A stretch of 63,148 bases of DNA from Bacillus sp. FJAT-47783 (GTDB lineage: Bacteria > Bacillota > Bacilli > Bacillales > Aeribacillaceae): contig NZ_JAKZKS010000021.1 of the NCBI RefSeq assembly GCF_022808615.1, forward strand, positions 1 to 63,148, given 5' to 3'. Shown here one piece after another: positions 35,261 through 44,801 of this stretch. Numbering within the stretch: position 1 is the stretch's first letter; each line of letters opens with the position of its first letter. The translations under genes were made by a program, and so were the position numbers. The notes beneath the pieces were generated by a model. That model did not search any database and was not told where the DNA came from. It saw nothing but the letters and a program-made list of their open reading frames with translations.

Positions 35261-36022
35261 TTAGACCGTTGGACCTCCTGCTACGTAAAGTACTTGCCCA
35301 TTTACATAGGAAGACTCTTCTAAACTAAAAAACAGTACAGCATTTGCAATATCCTCTGGTTGACCAAGTCTTCCAGCGGGAATGGACGCAGCCAAATTTT
35401 TCGCAAATTCATCAAAAGGTACCCCGATTCGTTTAGCCGTCTGTTTCGTCATGTCTGTTTCAATAAAGCCTGGTGCCACAGCGTTTGCCGTAATGCCAAA
35501 CTTTCCAAGCTCTATCGCTAATGTTTTCGTAAATCCTTGTAATCCGGCTTTAGCGGTTGCATAATTAACTTGTCCTCGATTTCCAAGAGCTGATGTTGAT
35601 GAAATCGTAATAATCCGGCCAAATTTATTTTCCACCATATACTTTTGAACAGCGCGTGTACAATAAAAAGCTCCTGTTAAATGGACGTTCATCACAAGAT
35701 CCCAATCTTCATCTGACATTTTAAATAGTAAATTGTCTCGTAAAATACCGGCATTGTTCACTAAAATATCGATATGACCATATGTTTCAATCGCAGTTTT
35801 TACGGCTATTTCTACTTTCTCCTTATCGGAGACATCTGCATGCAAAGGAATGGCTTCTAACCCTTTTTCTAGAAATTCTTTCGAGGTCTCATGAACACTT
35901 TGTTCGTCAATATCTAATAAACAAAGTTTAGCACCTTCTTCACCTAACGAAAAGGCAATTCGTTTTCCAAGACCTTTACTAGCCCCTGTAATTAAAGCGA
36001 CCCTTCCTTGTAATCGGTTCAT
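35261..36022 (-). CDS. SDR oxidoreductase, FabG-like
   Basis: 253 residues from ATG 36022 (GGGAGT upstream). TGASKGLGKRIA cofactor motif, NNAG, Ser in TISSTSALG and YATAK active site; C-terminus NGQVLYVAGG. Typical of 3-oxoacyl-ACP/CoA reductases. Alone with its own terminator, so it is a second candidate hydroxyacyl dehydrogenase for the acyl-CoA genes nearby rather than a fatty-acid-synthesis gene (inference). Confidence 0.88.
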   Translation of the reverse strand: MNRLQGRVALITGASKGLGKRIAFSLGEEGAKLCLLDIDEQSVHETSKEFLEKGLEAIPLHADVSDKEKVEIAVKTAIETYGHIDILVNNAGILRDNLLFKMSDEDWDLVMNVHLTGAFYCTRAVQKYMVENKFGRIITISSTSALGNRGQVNYATAKAGLQGFTKTLAIELGKFGITANAVAPGFIETDMTKQTAKRIGVPFDEFAKNLAASIPAGRLGQPEDIANAVLFFSLEESSYVNGQVLYVAGGPTV

Positions 36023-36198
36023 TTCCTTTACTCCCTTCAAAATATACTTCCACCAATCAAACACGTCATCTACTTCTCCACAAAAAAGGAGATGAGAGTT
36101 TAGACAAAGAATGAAATTTCATTCTCTATTAAATTTCTCACCTCCAACATTCCTATAAGGAATATGGGTTAAGTGTAGGAGAAAGATCTCACACTTGA

Positions 36199-37206
36199 TT
36201 AATATTCAATTTTCAGTGTAATCTTTCCAAAATTTTTTCCTTCTTCCATGTAATGTAATGCTTCCTTCGCTTCTTCTAATGTGTAACAGCGGTCGATTAT
36301 TGGATGGAGCTCGTGCTGTTCATAAAAAGATAGCATTTGCTGAAAGTCTCGAGGACTACCCATAGTTGTCCCTCTAATGTCCATATTTTTAAAGAATATT
36401 TTTGGCATTACACATTCTGGTACAGGTCCATTTGTCGCGCCAAATGACACAATTCTTCCCCCAGGTGCTGTTACATTAATTAAATCATTAAACCCGGGAC
36501 CGCCAACACCATCGACAATAAGATCAGCTAGTCCCATTGTTTTCTTTAATTCTTTTGCCCATCGTTCATTTCGATAATTAATCCCACCCTTTGCTCCAAG
36601 ATTTTTCGCTTGTTCAATTTTTTCCTCACTACTAGACGTAACAAAAACGTTTGCCCCTGCAGCAACAGCCATTTGTAATAAGTACAAGGCGACACCGCTA
36701 CCGATTCCCGGTATCAAAACCGTTTCACCTTCTTTTAGTTCTCCTCTTGTAAATAAGGCGCGGTATGCCGTAACGCCTGCTAAAGGAAGTGCAGCTGCTT
36801 CTTCAAAACGTAAATGTTTTGGTTTTGGAAAAACATTTTCTCCTCTTACGACAACATATTGTGCATACGTTCCATTTGTTGGCATTCCGAGAATTCGAAA
36901 ATCAGCATTTGCAAATCGATCATTCTCTCCCCAATTTAAGCCTGGATTGATGACGACTTCTTGGCCATTTTGAACGGAAGTGACGCCACTACCAACCTCC
37001 ACAACAACACCTGCTCCATCTGATCCTAAAATCGATGGAAGATTCATGCTCGGGTATAGCCCATATGTAATAAATAAATCGCGACGGTTTAATGCAGCAT
37101 ACTGAAGTTTAATGACTACTTCACCCGCACTAGGCTTAGGAATAGCCCTATTTTCCATTTTTAGCATCTTAGGTCCACCTGTTTCGTTTAAAACAATTGC
37201 TTTCAT
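36199..37206 (-). CDS. MDR-family quinone oxidoreductase/alcohol dehydrogenase-like
   Basis: 335 residues from ATG 37206 (GGGAGATG upstream). Medium-chain dehydrogenase fold with NADPH motif GIGSGVALYLLQMA. The position that binds catalytic zinc in alcohol dehydrogenases carries Asn (AALNRRD) instead of Cys, so it is more like zinc-free quinone oxidoreductases or enoyl reductases. B. subtilis YogA-like by feel. Substrate unknown. Confidence 0.87.
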   Translation of the reverse strand: MKAIVLNETGGPKMLKMENRAIPKPSAGEVVIKLQYAALNRRDLFITYGLYPSMNLPSILGSDGAGVVVEVGSGVTSVQNGQEVVINPGLNWGENDRFANADFRILGMPTNGTYAQYVVVRGENVFPKPKHLRFEEAAALPLAGVTAYRALFTRGELKEGETVLIPGIGSGVALYLLQMAVAAGANVFVTSSSEEKIEQAKNLGAKGGINYRNERWAKELKKTMGLADLIVDGVGGPGFNDLINVTAPGGRIVSFGATNGPVPECVMPKIFFKNMDIRGTTMGSPRDFQQMLSFYEQHELHPIIDRCYTLEEAKEALHYMEEGKNFGKITLKIEY

Positions 37207-37291
37207 TTTTCTCATCTCCCTTTATTACTTTTCGTACTCTACAACCATTCTCTATCTTTCAAATAATTCCTGCATAAATAAACATATCAGA

Positions 37292-37513
37292 TTAATAATC
37301 ATGCTGATGGGGAAACAACCAAGTACTAAATTTATAAATAGCATCCTGTGGATTTGGAACATCAATTTCTAAAAAAATAAGGAGTGCTAACACGAAATTG
37401 ATCAACGTAAACAAGAAAAAAACGGTGATTTCTTTCCAACGATGTTTTTGGAATAATGGTGGTAGTTCTTTAAAGCTAACAAATGTTAATAACAATACAG
37501 CAATCCAAATCAT
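37292..37513 (-). CDS. Small two-helix protein at the end of the ger operon (possible D subunit)
   Basis: 73 residues, two membrane helices (about 1-15 and 29-47) with a short basic loop; starts 11 bp after the gerC-like stop. Some Bacillus germinant-receptor operons carry such a small fourth gene (D subunit, for example next to gerK or gerU) that modulates germination; assignment here rests on position and topology, not on sequence. Confidence 0.65.
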   Translation of the reverse strand: MIWIAVLLLTFVSFKELPPLFQKHRWKEITVFFLFTLINFVLALLIFLEIDVPNPQDAIYKFSTWLFPHQHDY

Positions 37514-37524
37514 ACTAAATCCCT

Positions 37525-38661
37525 CTATTTCTTTCGTTGAATAAGTGCATTTCCAGTAATCGTACTTTCGATTTCAATATTTACCGTAATGTTTGAAAAG
37601 ATTTCATCCCATTCTTTTTCGATATGTTTCCATTCTTTCGGATAAGTACGATGAACGAGCTCTCCAAAACCAAATACGTCTACTTTCATTTTTTGCGCTT
37701 TCTCAAGTGCTGTTAAGATCTCTGATTTAATTTTCTCTTTTTTAATTTTTTCCAAATCCTTAATGACTTTTGGATTTGTTTCTCCAGACACACAAGGTGC
37801 TTCTGCTAAGTTTCCCTTTTCTATCACTTTTATATGAAATTCGAAATTGTCATTCTTTTTCACGACTGTTACATCTGATTTATTTTGGAATGTCTCAAAA
37901 GAAATTCGCTCCAATTCATTTGTTTTCTTTGGACAATCTGTTACAACAATTGCACTTTTCACGTCTTCTTTAACCCATAATACCCCTCTAATTTCATTAG
38001 GACTAAAATAACCGACGAGTTTGTCTTTCTTAAAAATAGCTGTATCTCCCATTTTGAAAGATACCCCATTTACTTCGCCTTGATTTGTTACAATCGTAAC
38101 TGTAGGGATCATCGCACTTTCCGTTGTATGATATTTCCGGAAAAATTCATTCAAATTAATTGTGACGCGTTTTGATGTTGCTTTTTCCAACTCTAACTGA
38201 TCAAATAAAGAAATTGCAGGTAGCTTTTTCGTTTTTACATTTGCTTCTATAATTTTCTCAGCACGTAAGGGTGTTATAACGATTAAAAAATTCCTGCGTT
38301 CCTCCGCATCACGTGTAAAAAACTCTAAAGCAGGCTTAATTCCTTTTTTCGCAACGTCTTCACTTATGACAAGTACCTTTGTATGCGACCAAAATAAACG
38401 ATTAGGCCCCACATTCGTTACATTTCGAATAGCATCAAATTCTGACTGTCCAATACTCTTATACGTAAAATATGATTTTTCCCCTCCAGCAACGTCCTTA
38501 GCTAAGACTTCAGTATTGGCTACTTGAGTACTTACGACATATTTATCTTCCATTTGGTCAATACCAGCCGCTAATACGAAGCCTAATGTTTCGATTTCTT
38601 TCCGATTCCAACAGCCTGTCAACACAATCAAAACGATTATCACGCCAAAAAACTTATTCAT
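37525..38661 (-). CDS. Spore germinant receptor subunit C, Ger(x)C lipoprotein
   Basis: 378 residues. Lipoprotein signal with lipobox LTGC (Cys17), then the family start CWNRKEIETLGFVLAAGID, and the conserved C-terminal PKEWKHIEKEWDEIF segment. It would be anchored to the outer face of the spore inner membrane and work with the A and B subunits. Overlaps the gerB gene by 8 bp. Confidence 0.93.
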   Translation of the reverse strand: MNKFFGVIIVLIVLTGCWNRKEIETLGFVLAAGIDQMEDKYVVSTQVANTEVLAKDVAGGEKSYFTYKSIGQSEFDAIRNVTNVGPNRLFWSHTKVLVISEDVAKKGIKPALEFFTRDAEERRNFLIVITPLRAEKIIEANVKTKKLPAISLFDQLELEKATSKRVTINLNEFFRKYHTTESAMIPTVTIVTNQGEVNGVSFKMGDTAIFKKDKLVGYFSPNEIRGVLWVKEDVKSAIVVTDCPKKTNELERISFETFQNKSDVTVVKKNDNFEFHIKVIEKGNLAEAPCVSGETNPKVIKDLEKIKKEKIKSEILTALEKAQKMKVDVFGFGELVHRTYPKEWKHIEKEWDEIFSNITVNIEIESTITGNALIQRKK

Positions 38662-39769
38662 CTACATTCTTCCTCTTTTTAAAGATTGAAATGAAATATA
38701 AAAGCATAGGAATAAATATTTCAATAGAAAAAGCATAAACGCTATAATGTTCAGGTGTTAAGAAATGTTTAATTTCAGCAATATTTTCAAACGATTCTTC
38801 TGATAAAATGAGCATTAAAACCCCCAACGGAATAATTAATGCCTTATAGGATTTTAAAGCTAACCACTGTCCAAAACTAATGACACCAGCATATAAATAG
38901 ATGGCAGCTTTCATAAATAAAAGGCTAATCCACGCAGCCACCATCACAGCTTCAATTCTCTCTAAAAAGTGTGCTACGGATACCATTCTAGCTAATGAAA
39001 AAACAGGCAATGTTAAGTTATTCGCTTCATTTGCACCAAAAATTCCTACAACAAAGATTGATAATAAAATAAGGACAATTGAACTTATGACGTTGGCTAA
39101 AAGACTGTAGGACATGATTTTTGGTTGATCTTTAACATATGGAGACAATACAAGAATTAAGATTGTCTCTCCGTACAAGACAATCGGTATGATTGTCCCT
39201 ACAATTACTGGTTTCATTCCCTCTTCTAACACAGGCAATAACGATTCAAATTGAACATCTTTAAGAAGTAAGATCAAAATGATAATAATGGAGGCAAGAG
39301 AAATGGGTAAAACGATCGTATTCACATTAGCAATAGATTCCAGCCCTCTATAAACAGCAAAAATAACAGAAACAGTGAGCGTAATGTTTAGGAAGGGAAT
39401 AGGGGTTTCAGGCATTAACGCATTATTTATAATTTCGGAAAATTGTCTAACAGTTAAGTAAGAAACTTGTAAATAAAACCCTATATAAATTAAACTAATC
39501 AGTCTCCCACCCCATGATCCTAATAAATAGATACATATTTCTATAAGACTCAAGTTAGGATGTCTTTTTGCTAATAAGACGATCATCACCGTTATCAATA
39601 GGGCGATAATACTTGAAAAAGCAGCTGAAATCCAGGCGTCTTTTGCATTACTGTGATTTCCAACGATGGGTAAAAAGACAGTCATTATTGCTAATCGTGA
39701 AGCAATGATTAAAAGACATAATTGCATAGCACTGATTTTTGGTTGATGAACAATTGCATACATAGCCAT
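38654..39769 (-). CDS. Spore germinant receptor subunit B (GerAB/ArcD-type permease)
   Basis: 371 residues, about ten membrane helices of the amino-acid-permease-like fold. B subunits form the ligand pocket of GerA-type receptors. Starts ISAMQLCLLIIASRLAIMTV; the unusual length and family signatures fit. Its ATG overlaps the gerA-type stop by 1 nt (TAATG). Confidence 0.92.
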   Translation of the reverse strand: MAMYAIVHQPKISAMQLCLLIIASRLAIMTVFLPIVGNHSNAKDAWISAAFSSIIALLITVMIVLLAKRHPNLSLIEICIYLLGSWGGRLISLIYIGFYLQVSYLTVRQFSEIINNALMPETPIPFLNITLTVSVIFAVYRGLESIANVNTIVLPISLASIIIILILLLKDVQFESLLPVLEEGMKPVIVGTIIPIVLYGETILILVLSPYVKDQPKIMSYSLLANVISSIVLILLSIFVVGIFGANEANNLTLPVFSLARMVSVAHFLERIEAVMVAAWISLLFMKAAIYLYAGVISFGQWLALKSYKALIIPLGVLMLILSEESFENIAEIKHFLTPEHYSVYAFSIEIFIPMLLYFISIFKKRKNVDE

Positions 39770-41313
39770 TACTCCTTTTCCTTTACTTCAAACTCACTTC
39801 CATTTTGGTGATTAATCATCATTATTTTTCGTTTTTTCTCTAAATTTTTCCAAGGGAAACGAATGATGGTATCTTTTAAATCTTGTACAGTTAAAGGAGC
39901 AATGGGAGATAAATAAGGAACGCCAAATGATTTAATGGAAGCCATATAAGTTAATAACATTAAAAGGGCAATTGTAATGCCTGGCATTCCTAAAATAGAT
40001 GCGACAATCATTAAAGGGAAACGTAAAATTCTTGTAACCATTGCTAGGCTATAATTTGCGTTCGTAAAAGAGGAAATACCGGTGAGTGCTACCGCAATAA
40101 CCATGATAGGAGAAACAAGTCCGGCATCAACAGCAGCTTGTCCAATAATTAAGGCACCTACAATACTGACGGCTTGTCCTGCCACTCGCGGTAATCGAAC
40201 TCCTGCTTCTCGCAATATTTCAAATGATATCTCCATTATCAGTGCTTCAAAAATGGCCGGAAAAGGAACCCCAGATCGAGCTCCAGCAATTCGCAGTGCT
40301 AAAGTTGTTGGAAACATTTCTTGATGCATCGTCGATAAAGCTATGTATAAAGAAGGTACCGTAAGTGAAAATAAAAAAGACATTATTCGAATCCACCTAA
40401 GAAAAGTTGAAAAAATATAGTTGCTATAATAATCACCACTTGTTGTAAAAAATTGTATAAAAACAGTTGGAGCAATTAAAGACCAAGGTGTCCCATCTAC
40501 AAATATAGCGACATGACCTTCTAATAGCATTGCAACAACTTTGTCCGGCCTTTCTGTGCTATTCATTTGTGGAAAAATCGATTTTGGATAATCAACAATC
40601 CATTCTTCAATATAAAAGCTTTCTAAAACACCATCAATCTCAATCTGTGAAATTCGTCGCTTCACTTCTTGGACCAGCTCAATATTTGCCAAACCATCTA
40701 TATAAACAATGTTCACTTCAGTATTTGTGATTTCCCCAATTTTCAATTTTAAGATTCGTAATCCTTCATTCTTACATTTTCTCCGAATTAGACGAACGTT
40801 CGCTTGTATATCTTCAATAAACGATTCTTTTGTCCCTCGAACTTCTGTTTCAACTGAAGGCTCTTCTATACTACGAAATTCCGCATTACTTGTACTAATA
40901 GATAGTGCTATAAAAGACCGATCCATTAGTAAAATACTATTACCAACAAGGAGTGCTTCAATCATTTCACTTATCATTGTTAATGTAGAAATAGAACTGA
41001 ACGGTAATTGTTTTTTGATCATATCGTCTGCGAATTGTTCTGGTGTCTTTAGTTCTTCAACGTTACTCATTGTTAATAACGACTCAAGCAGTTTGGATAA
41101 TTGCTTTTGATCAACCATTGTTTCTAAGTACACGACTGCCACTCGTTGTTTTTCAGCAAGTACTTGTAAATACCGAATTTTTATATCTTTGCTATGCCCT
41201 AATTTTGTTTGAATACATTCATAAGTTTCTTCTATAGATATCGGGATTTTTTTATCAGATGAAGTACTTTTTCCTTTTAATTGAACTTTCTTTCTACCTA
41301 ATAAATGAAGCAT
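39769..41313 (-). CDS. Spore germinant receptor subunit A
   Basis: 514 residues. N-terminal soluble domain (about 1-240), then the diagnostic GerA core: PDKVVAMLLEGHVAIFVDGT, several C-terminal membrane helices, SGVPFPAIFEALIMEISFEI, REAGVRLPR and GQAVSIVGALIIGQAAV. A subunits act as the channel-like part of the receptor. The operon order is A-B-C plus a small gene. It starts 97 bp after the last gene of the spoVA-type operon on the same strand. A sigma-G promoter was not recognised. Confidence 0.95.
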   Translation of the reverse strand: MLHLLGRKKVQLKGKSTSSDKKIPISIEETYECIQTKLGHSKDIKIRYLQVLAEKQRVAVVYLETMVDQKQLSKLLESLLTMSNVEELKTPEQFADDMIKKQLPFSSISTLTMISEMIEALLVGNSILLMDRSFIALSISTSNAEFRSIEEPSVETEVRGTKESFIEDIQANVRLIRRKCKNEGLRILKLKIGEITNTEVNIVYIDGLANIELVQEVKRRISQIEIDGVLESFYIEEWIVDYPKSIFPQMNSTERPDKVVAMLLEGHVAIFVDGTPWSLIAPTVFIQFFTTSGDYYSNYIFSTFLRWIRIMSFLFSLTVPSLYIALSTMHQEMFPTTLALRIAGARSGVPFPAIFEALIMEISFEILREAGVRLPRVAGQAVSIVGALIIGQAAVDAGLVSPIMVIAVALTGISSFTNANYSLAMVTRILRFPLMIVASILGMPGITIALLMLLTYMASIKSFGVPYLSPIAPLTVQDLKDTIIRFPWKNLEKKRKIMMINHQNGSEFEVKEKE

Positions 41314-41410
41314 AGTCTAAACACCCTTTCTAGGTTAAAAGAGAAAACATTTCAAACAAAATCATCGATTATGTTCATTTCTTTCTTAATATTTTCGTTC
41401 CTCATTCAGA

Positions 41411-42322
41411 CTATGCATTTAATTCCATTAATCGCTTATGAATCCAAATCGCGCTTTGTGAACCTTCTCCCATTGCAATGGTTACTTGTTCAGAGTGAGC
41501 AACAACATCACCTGCTGCCCATACGTTTCGTATATTTGTTTCTTTCGTCCGTTCATCGACGATAATATGGTTGTTTTTTTGGACATGTACACCTAAAGAA
41601 ACAGCTAATTGGGATGAAACATGATTTCCTCCAAAAGCTATGAATCCTTTTGAACCTTCGATTGACGTCTCATCCTCTAACAGGACACCTCGAAACGCAG
41701 TAGATGGGCTTGAAATTATTTTTTGTACACCTTTTGAAATAATTGGAATGTTATGTTGGTGAAGCGATTTTTGAAGGGAAGCGTTCACTTCTTTTTTTTC
41801 ATGATTGACGAACAAAAGGTTGTCTGTCCAATATGTTAACGTTAGAGCCATATTGGCACCTGAATCTCCTGATCCAATCACAATGGTTTTTTGACCTCTA
41901 ACCTCATAGCCATCACAATCCGGACAAACATAGATTGATTTTCCTAAAAAAGGCTTGAATTGATTATGTAAAAAGGACGGAATTCGGTCCATTACACCTG
42001 TTGCGAATAAAACGGTTTTACAAAAATAAGTGTAATTTCGTTCTGTTTGTACAGTAAAACCATGGCCTTCTTTATAAAGATTGACCACTCGGTCTGTGTG
42101 AAAAGTAACTCCGTATTTTTCAGCATGCTCCCTACCTAACTGGCGTAATGCTTGCCCATCAATACCATTTGGCCAACCTAATATATTATGGTACATCCTG
42201 CATAATGTTGACCGACCGAATCCCGTATCAATCACAACGATATTGTGGCAGTATCGTCCAAGTTGAATCGCAGCTTGTAACCCTGCGATGCCTCCGCCAA
42301 TGATAATGCAATCAAAGGTCAT
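41411..42322 (-). CDS. Thioredoxin-reductase-like NAD(P)/FAD oxidoreductase
   Basis: 303 residues, two dinucleotide-binding motifs (CIIIGGGIAGLQAAIQLG near the N-terminus, VIGSGDSGANMAL in the middle) and AAGDV near the end. The redox-active pair is CPDC (VCPDCDGYE), where TrxB has CATC, so disulfide or thiol chemistry is likely. It lies 15 bp after the yetF-like gene, as if the last gene of the spoVA operon. No thioredoxin partner is adjacent. Confidence 0.88.
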   Translation of the reverse strand: MTFDCIIIGGGIAGLQAAIQLGRYCHNIVVIDTGFGRSTLCRMYHNILGWPNGIDGQALRQLGREHAEKYGVTFHTDRVVNLYKEGHGFTVQTERNYTYFCKTVLFATGVMDRIPSFLHNQFKPFLGKSIYVCPDCDGYEVRGQKTIVIGSGDSGANMALTLTYWTDNLLFVNHEKKEVNASLQKSLHQHNIPIISKGVQKIISSPSTAFRGVLLEDETSIEGSKGFIAFGGNHVSSQLAVSLGVHVQKNNHIIVDERTKETNIRNVWAAGDVVAHSEQVTIAMGEGSQSAIWIHKRLMELNA

Positions 42323-42337
42323 ATTAAAGACTCCTTT

Positions 42338-43198
42338 TTAACTTTCTAAATAGGGTGTTAATCGATGAATAAGGTCATTGAGTCGTCCTTGATTTTCGAT
42401 ATACATTTGCTTTGCGTTTTTCTGTTCTGTTTGCAACGCATATAGCTCAAAGTCCGCCTCTACCTTTTTTAATGAGGCTAATAATAATTGTTTTTCGGAA
42501 GGAGCTGGCACATTTATTTTATCGTCATATAAATCAACGGTTAGCTGACCGTATGAATCAACTTGTCCTAAAAACACATTTTCAACTGCAACCCCTAGTT
42601 TATCTAAATTTTCTTTGAGCCAGCCTCTGCCTAATCCAAGCGTAGCTAATGCTTCATCGTAAATTTTTCCATCCAAAATGACATTTTGCGGTTCTTTTAT
42701 TGAAATAGGATATTTCTCGATATCCCCTATCGTTACAGGCTGCTTTTCTTTTTTTAAGAGGACACTTAAGTCGCCTGTTGATTCTAACGTAGCAAATTCT
42801 ACATCGGCTACATGAAATATATCTTTTTTCCGAAGCTGTTCGAGTAAATTAGTAACAGGATACTTTTCCTTTTTTAAATTATCTTCCATGATTTTTCCAT
42901 TCTTAATAAATACTGTTGGTTTCCCTTCGATAAACTGTTGAAACGTAGGGCTTTTTAATGAAATAAAAGAAATGATAATCGGAATGGAAGCCCACACGAG
43001 AATGCTAATAATCCCATTTGCTAAGTTTAATTCAGCATCCATCGATAATGTTCCAGCAATATCTCCAATCGTAATCCCAACGATATATTCAAAAAACGAT
43101 AGCTTGGAAAGCTGTTTTTTCCCTAACAATTTAGCAATGATGAATAGTCCGACAATCAGTGAAATCGAGCGAATAATGACTTCTACCCATTCTGGCAT
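42338..43198 (-). CDS. yetF: YetF/DUF421 membrane protein with DUF1657-like C-terminus
   Basis: 286 residues. Helices at the N-terminus (about 7-80) precede the two soluble DUF421/YetF repeats (QFIEGKPTVFIKNGKIMEDN, then DVEFATLESTGDLSVLLKKE). The last 50 residues (LLASLKKVEADFELYALQTE, then AKQMYIEN) match DUF1657, especially the separate DUF1657 protein at 47914. In the spoVA2mob operon a DUF421 gene occupies this place. Starts 18 bp after the DUF1657 gene. Confidence 0.9.
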   Translation of the reverse strand: MPEWVEVIIRSISLIVGLFIIAKLLGKKQLSKLSFFEYIVGITIGDIAGTLSMDAELNLANGIISILVWASIPIIISFISLKSPTFQQFIEGKPTVFIKNGKIMEDNLKKEKYPVTNLLEQLRKKDIFHVADVEFATLESTGDLSVLLKKEKQPVTIGDIEKYPISIKEPQNVILDGKIYDEALATLGLGRGWLKENLDKLGVAVENVFLGQVDSYGQLTVDLYDDKINVPAPSEKQLLLASLKKVEADFELYALQTEQKNAKQMYIENQGRLNDLIHRLTPYLES

Positions 43199-43216
43199 CG
43201 TGATGACTCCTTTTGA

Positions 43217-43423
43217 TTAAAATCCTTTAAATTGAGGTTCTTCATACTCAAGCTGGCCAATTCGTTCTTTTAAATCATCGATGATGGTTTCAGTCTCAAG
43301 CATCGTTTCATGAAATACTCGTTGCGCTTCTTCATCAGAAGATTGTAAAGCATATTTTTGTAATGTTGCATGGATACTTTTTAACGTTGCTAAGCTTTGT
43401 TTCACTTGTGATGCGACCGTCAT
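43217..43423 (-). CDS. DUF1657 protein
   Basis: 68 residues: MTVASQVKQSLATLKSIHAT, then QKYALQSSDEEAQRVF. Small, helical, probably a coiled bundle. It is a regular member of spoVA2mob-type operons; the biochemical role is unknown. 8 bp after spoVAE. Confidence 0.9.
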   Translation of the reverse strand: MTVASQVKQSLATLKSIHATLQKYALQSSDEEAQRVFHETMLETETIIDDLKERIGQLEYEEPQFKGF

Positions 43424-43431
43424 TTGTTACC

Positions 43432-43788
43432 TCACCCCTTTGGTTTAAATAAAAGAGCACCGATAAATCCAAAAATAATGGCGGCAGAAATACCGGCGCT
43501 CGTTACTTCAAACATACCGGTTAGTACACCAATGATGCCATGCTCCTCTGCTTCTCTTAATGCACCATGGACGAGCGAATTGCCGAAGCTTGTAATCGGA
43601 ACCGTCGCTCCGGCTCCAGCAAAATCGACAAATGGCTCATATAGTCCGACACCGTCTAAAATCGCACCAATGACAACAAAAATACTTAATGTATGAGCTG
43701 GCGTAAGCTGGAACACGTCAAATAATATTTGTCCAATGACACAAATGAATCCACCTATGACAAAAGCCCAGAAAAAACTTGCAAGCAT
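43432..43788 (-). CDS. spoVAE: Stage V sporulation protein AE (AEb type)
   Basis: 118 residues with three or four membrane helices ([20 protein letters not shown], then hydrophobic segments, ending [13 protein letters not shown]) and the [20 protein letters not shown] motif shared with SpoVAC. Part of the inner-membrane SpoVA assembly that moves Ca-dipicolinate during sporulation and germination. Separated from spoVAD by 1 bp. Confidence 0.95.
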   Translation of the reverse strand: MLASFFWAFVIGGFICVIGQILFDVFQLTPAHTLSIFVVIGAILDGVGLYEPFVDFAGAGATVPITSFGNSLVHGALREAEEHGIIGVLTGMFEVTSAGISAAIIFGFIGALLFKPKG

Positions 43789-43789
43789 G

Positions 43790-44800
43790 TTAACACCCCC
43801 TCATCTCAATCGATACAGCGTGGGCAATACAAGGAATCGTTTCCCCTTGTTGATAAGAAAGGGGCGATAATAAAGCACCTGTTGCGACGACTAATAAACG
43901 TTTTAGTTCCCCTTTTTTCATTCGATTTAATAAATGTCCGTAGGTGACAACAGCGGAACATCCTGCACCACTGGCACCTGCAAGGACGGGTTGTCCGTCT
44001 CGATAAATCAGCATCCCGCAATCTTGGTATAGCTCTTCATTAACAGATACTCCATGCTTGACTAATAAATCGAGTGCTGTTGAATGACCGATTTTTCCTA
44101 AGTCTCCTGTAACAATTAAATCATAATAAGTCGCTTCAATATTTAAGTCTCTTAAATGGGCTTCAATCGTATCAACCGCTGCTGGGGCCATCGCTCCACC
44201 CATATTCATCGGATCATCCATCCCTAAATCAACAACTCTTCCTATCGTAGCGGAAGTGATAACGGGGCCATCCCCATCTGAACAAACAAGTGCAGCTCCT
44301 GCCCCGGTGACCGTCCACTGTGCAGTAGGTGGTTTTTGTCCACCATATTCTGTCGGATAGCGGAATTGCTTTTCAATGGCGGTATTATGACTTGCGGCTC
44401 CTGTTAATATATATTTTGCGCCTCCATGATTGACGATAAAGGCACTTAACGCAAGCCCTTCCATCGATGTAGAACAAGCTCCAAAAACGCCAAAATAAGG
44501 AAGACTCATCGTTTTCGCAGCAAAACTTGACGGTGTCATTTGATTGACGAGATCTCCTGCTATTAAAAAATGAACCCGATCTTTTTGAATTCCAGCTTTC
44601 TTTAAAGCCGTAAAATAAGCTTCCTCAAATAATACTCGATGGGCCTTCTCGTAAGAGTCTTCTCCAAGCCATAAATCTTCATGTAATAAATCAAAATCTT
44701 CAGCTATTTTTCCGTTTGCTTCAAACGGTCCACCTACTGTACCTGTTGAACGAATAACTGGCTTATTTTGAAACACCCATGTTCGATGTCCAACGAGCAT
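43790..44800 (-). CDS. spoVAD: Stage V sporulation protein AD
   Basis: 336 residues, thiolase-like fold with [13 protein letters not shown], where catalytic thiolase residues are not kept. SpoVAD of B. subtilis binds dipicolinic acid and sits on the cytoplasmic or peripheral face of the SpoVA channel. Starts [20 protein letters not shown] in the manner of the family. Confidence 0.96.
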   Translation of the reverse strand: MLVGHRTWVFQNKPVIRSTGTVGGPFEANGKIAEDFDLLHEDLWLGEDSYEKAHRVLFEEAYFTALKKAGIQKDRVHFLIAGDLVNQMTPSSFAAKTMSLPYFGVFGACSTSMEGLALSAFIVNHGGAKYILTGAASHNTAIEKQFRYPTEYGGQKPPTAQWTVTGAGAALVCSDGDGPVITSATIGRVVDLGMDDPMNMGGAMAPAAVDTIEAHLRDLNIEATYYDLIVTGDLGKIGHSTALDLLVKHGVSVNEELYQDCGMLIYRDGQPVLAGASGAGCSAVVTYGHLLNRMKKGELKRLLVVATGALLSPLSYQQGETIPCIAHAVSIEMRGC

Positions 44801-44801
44801 A

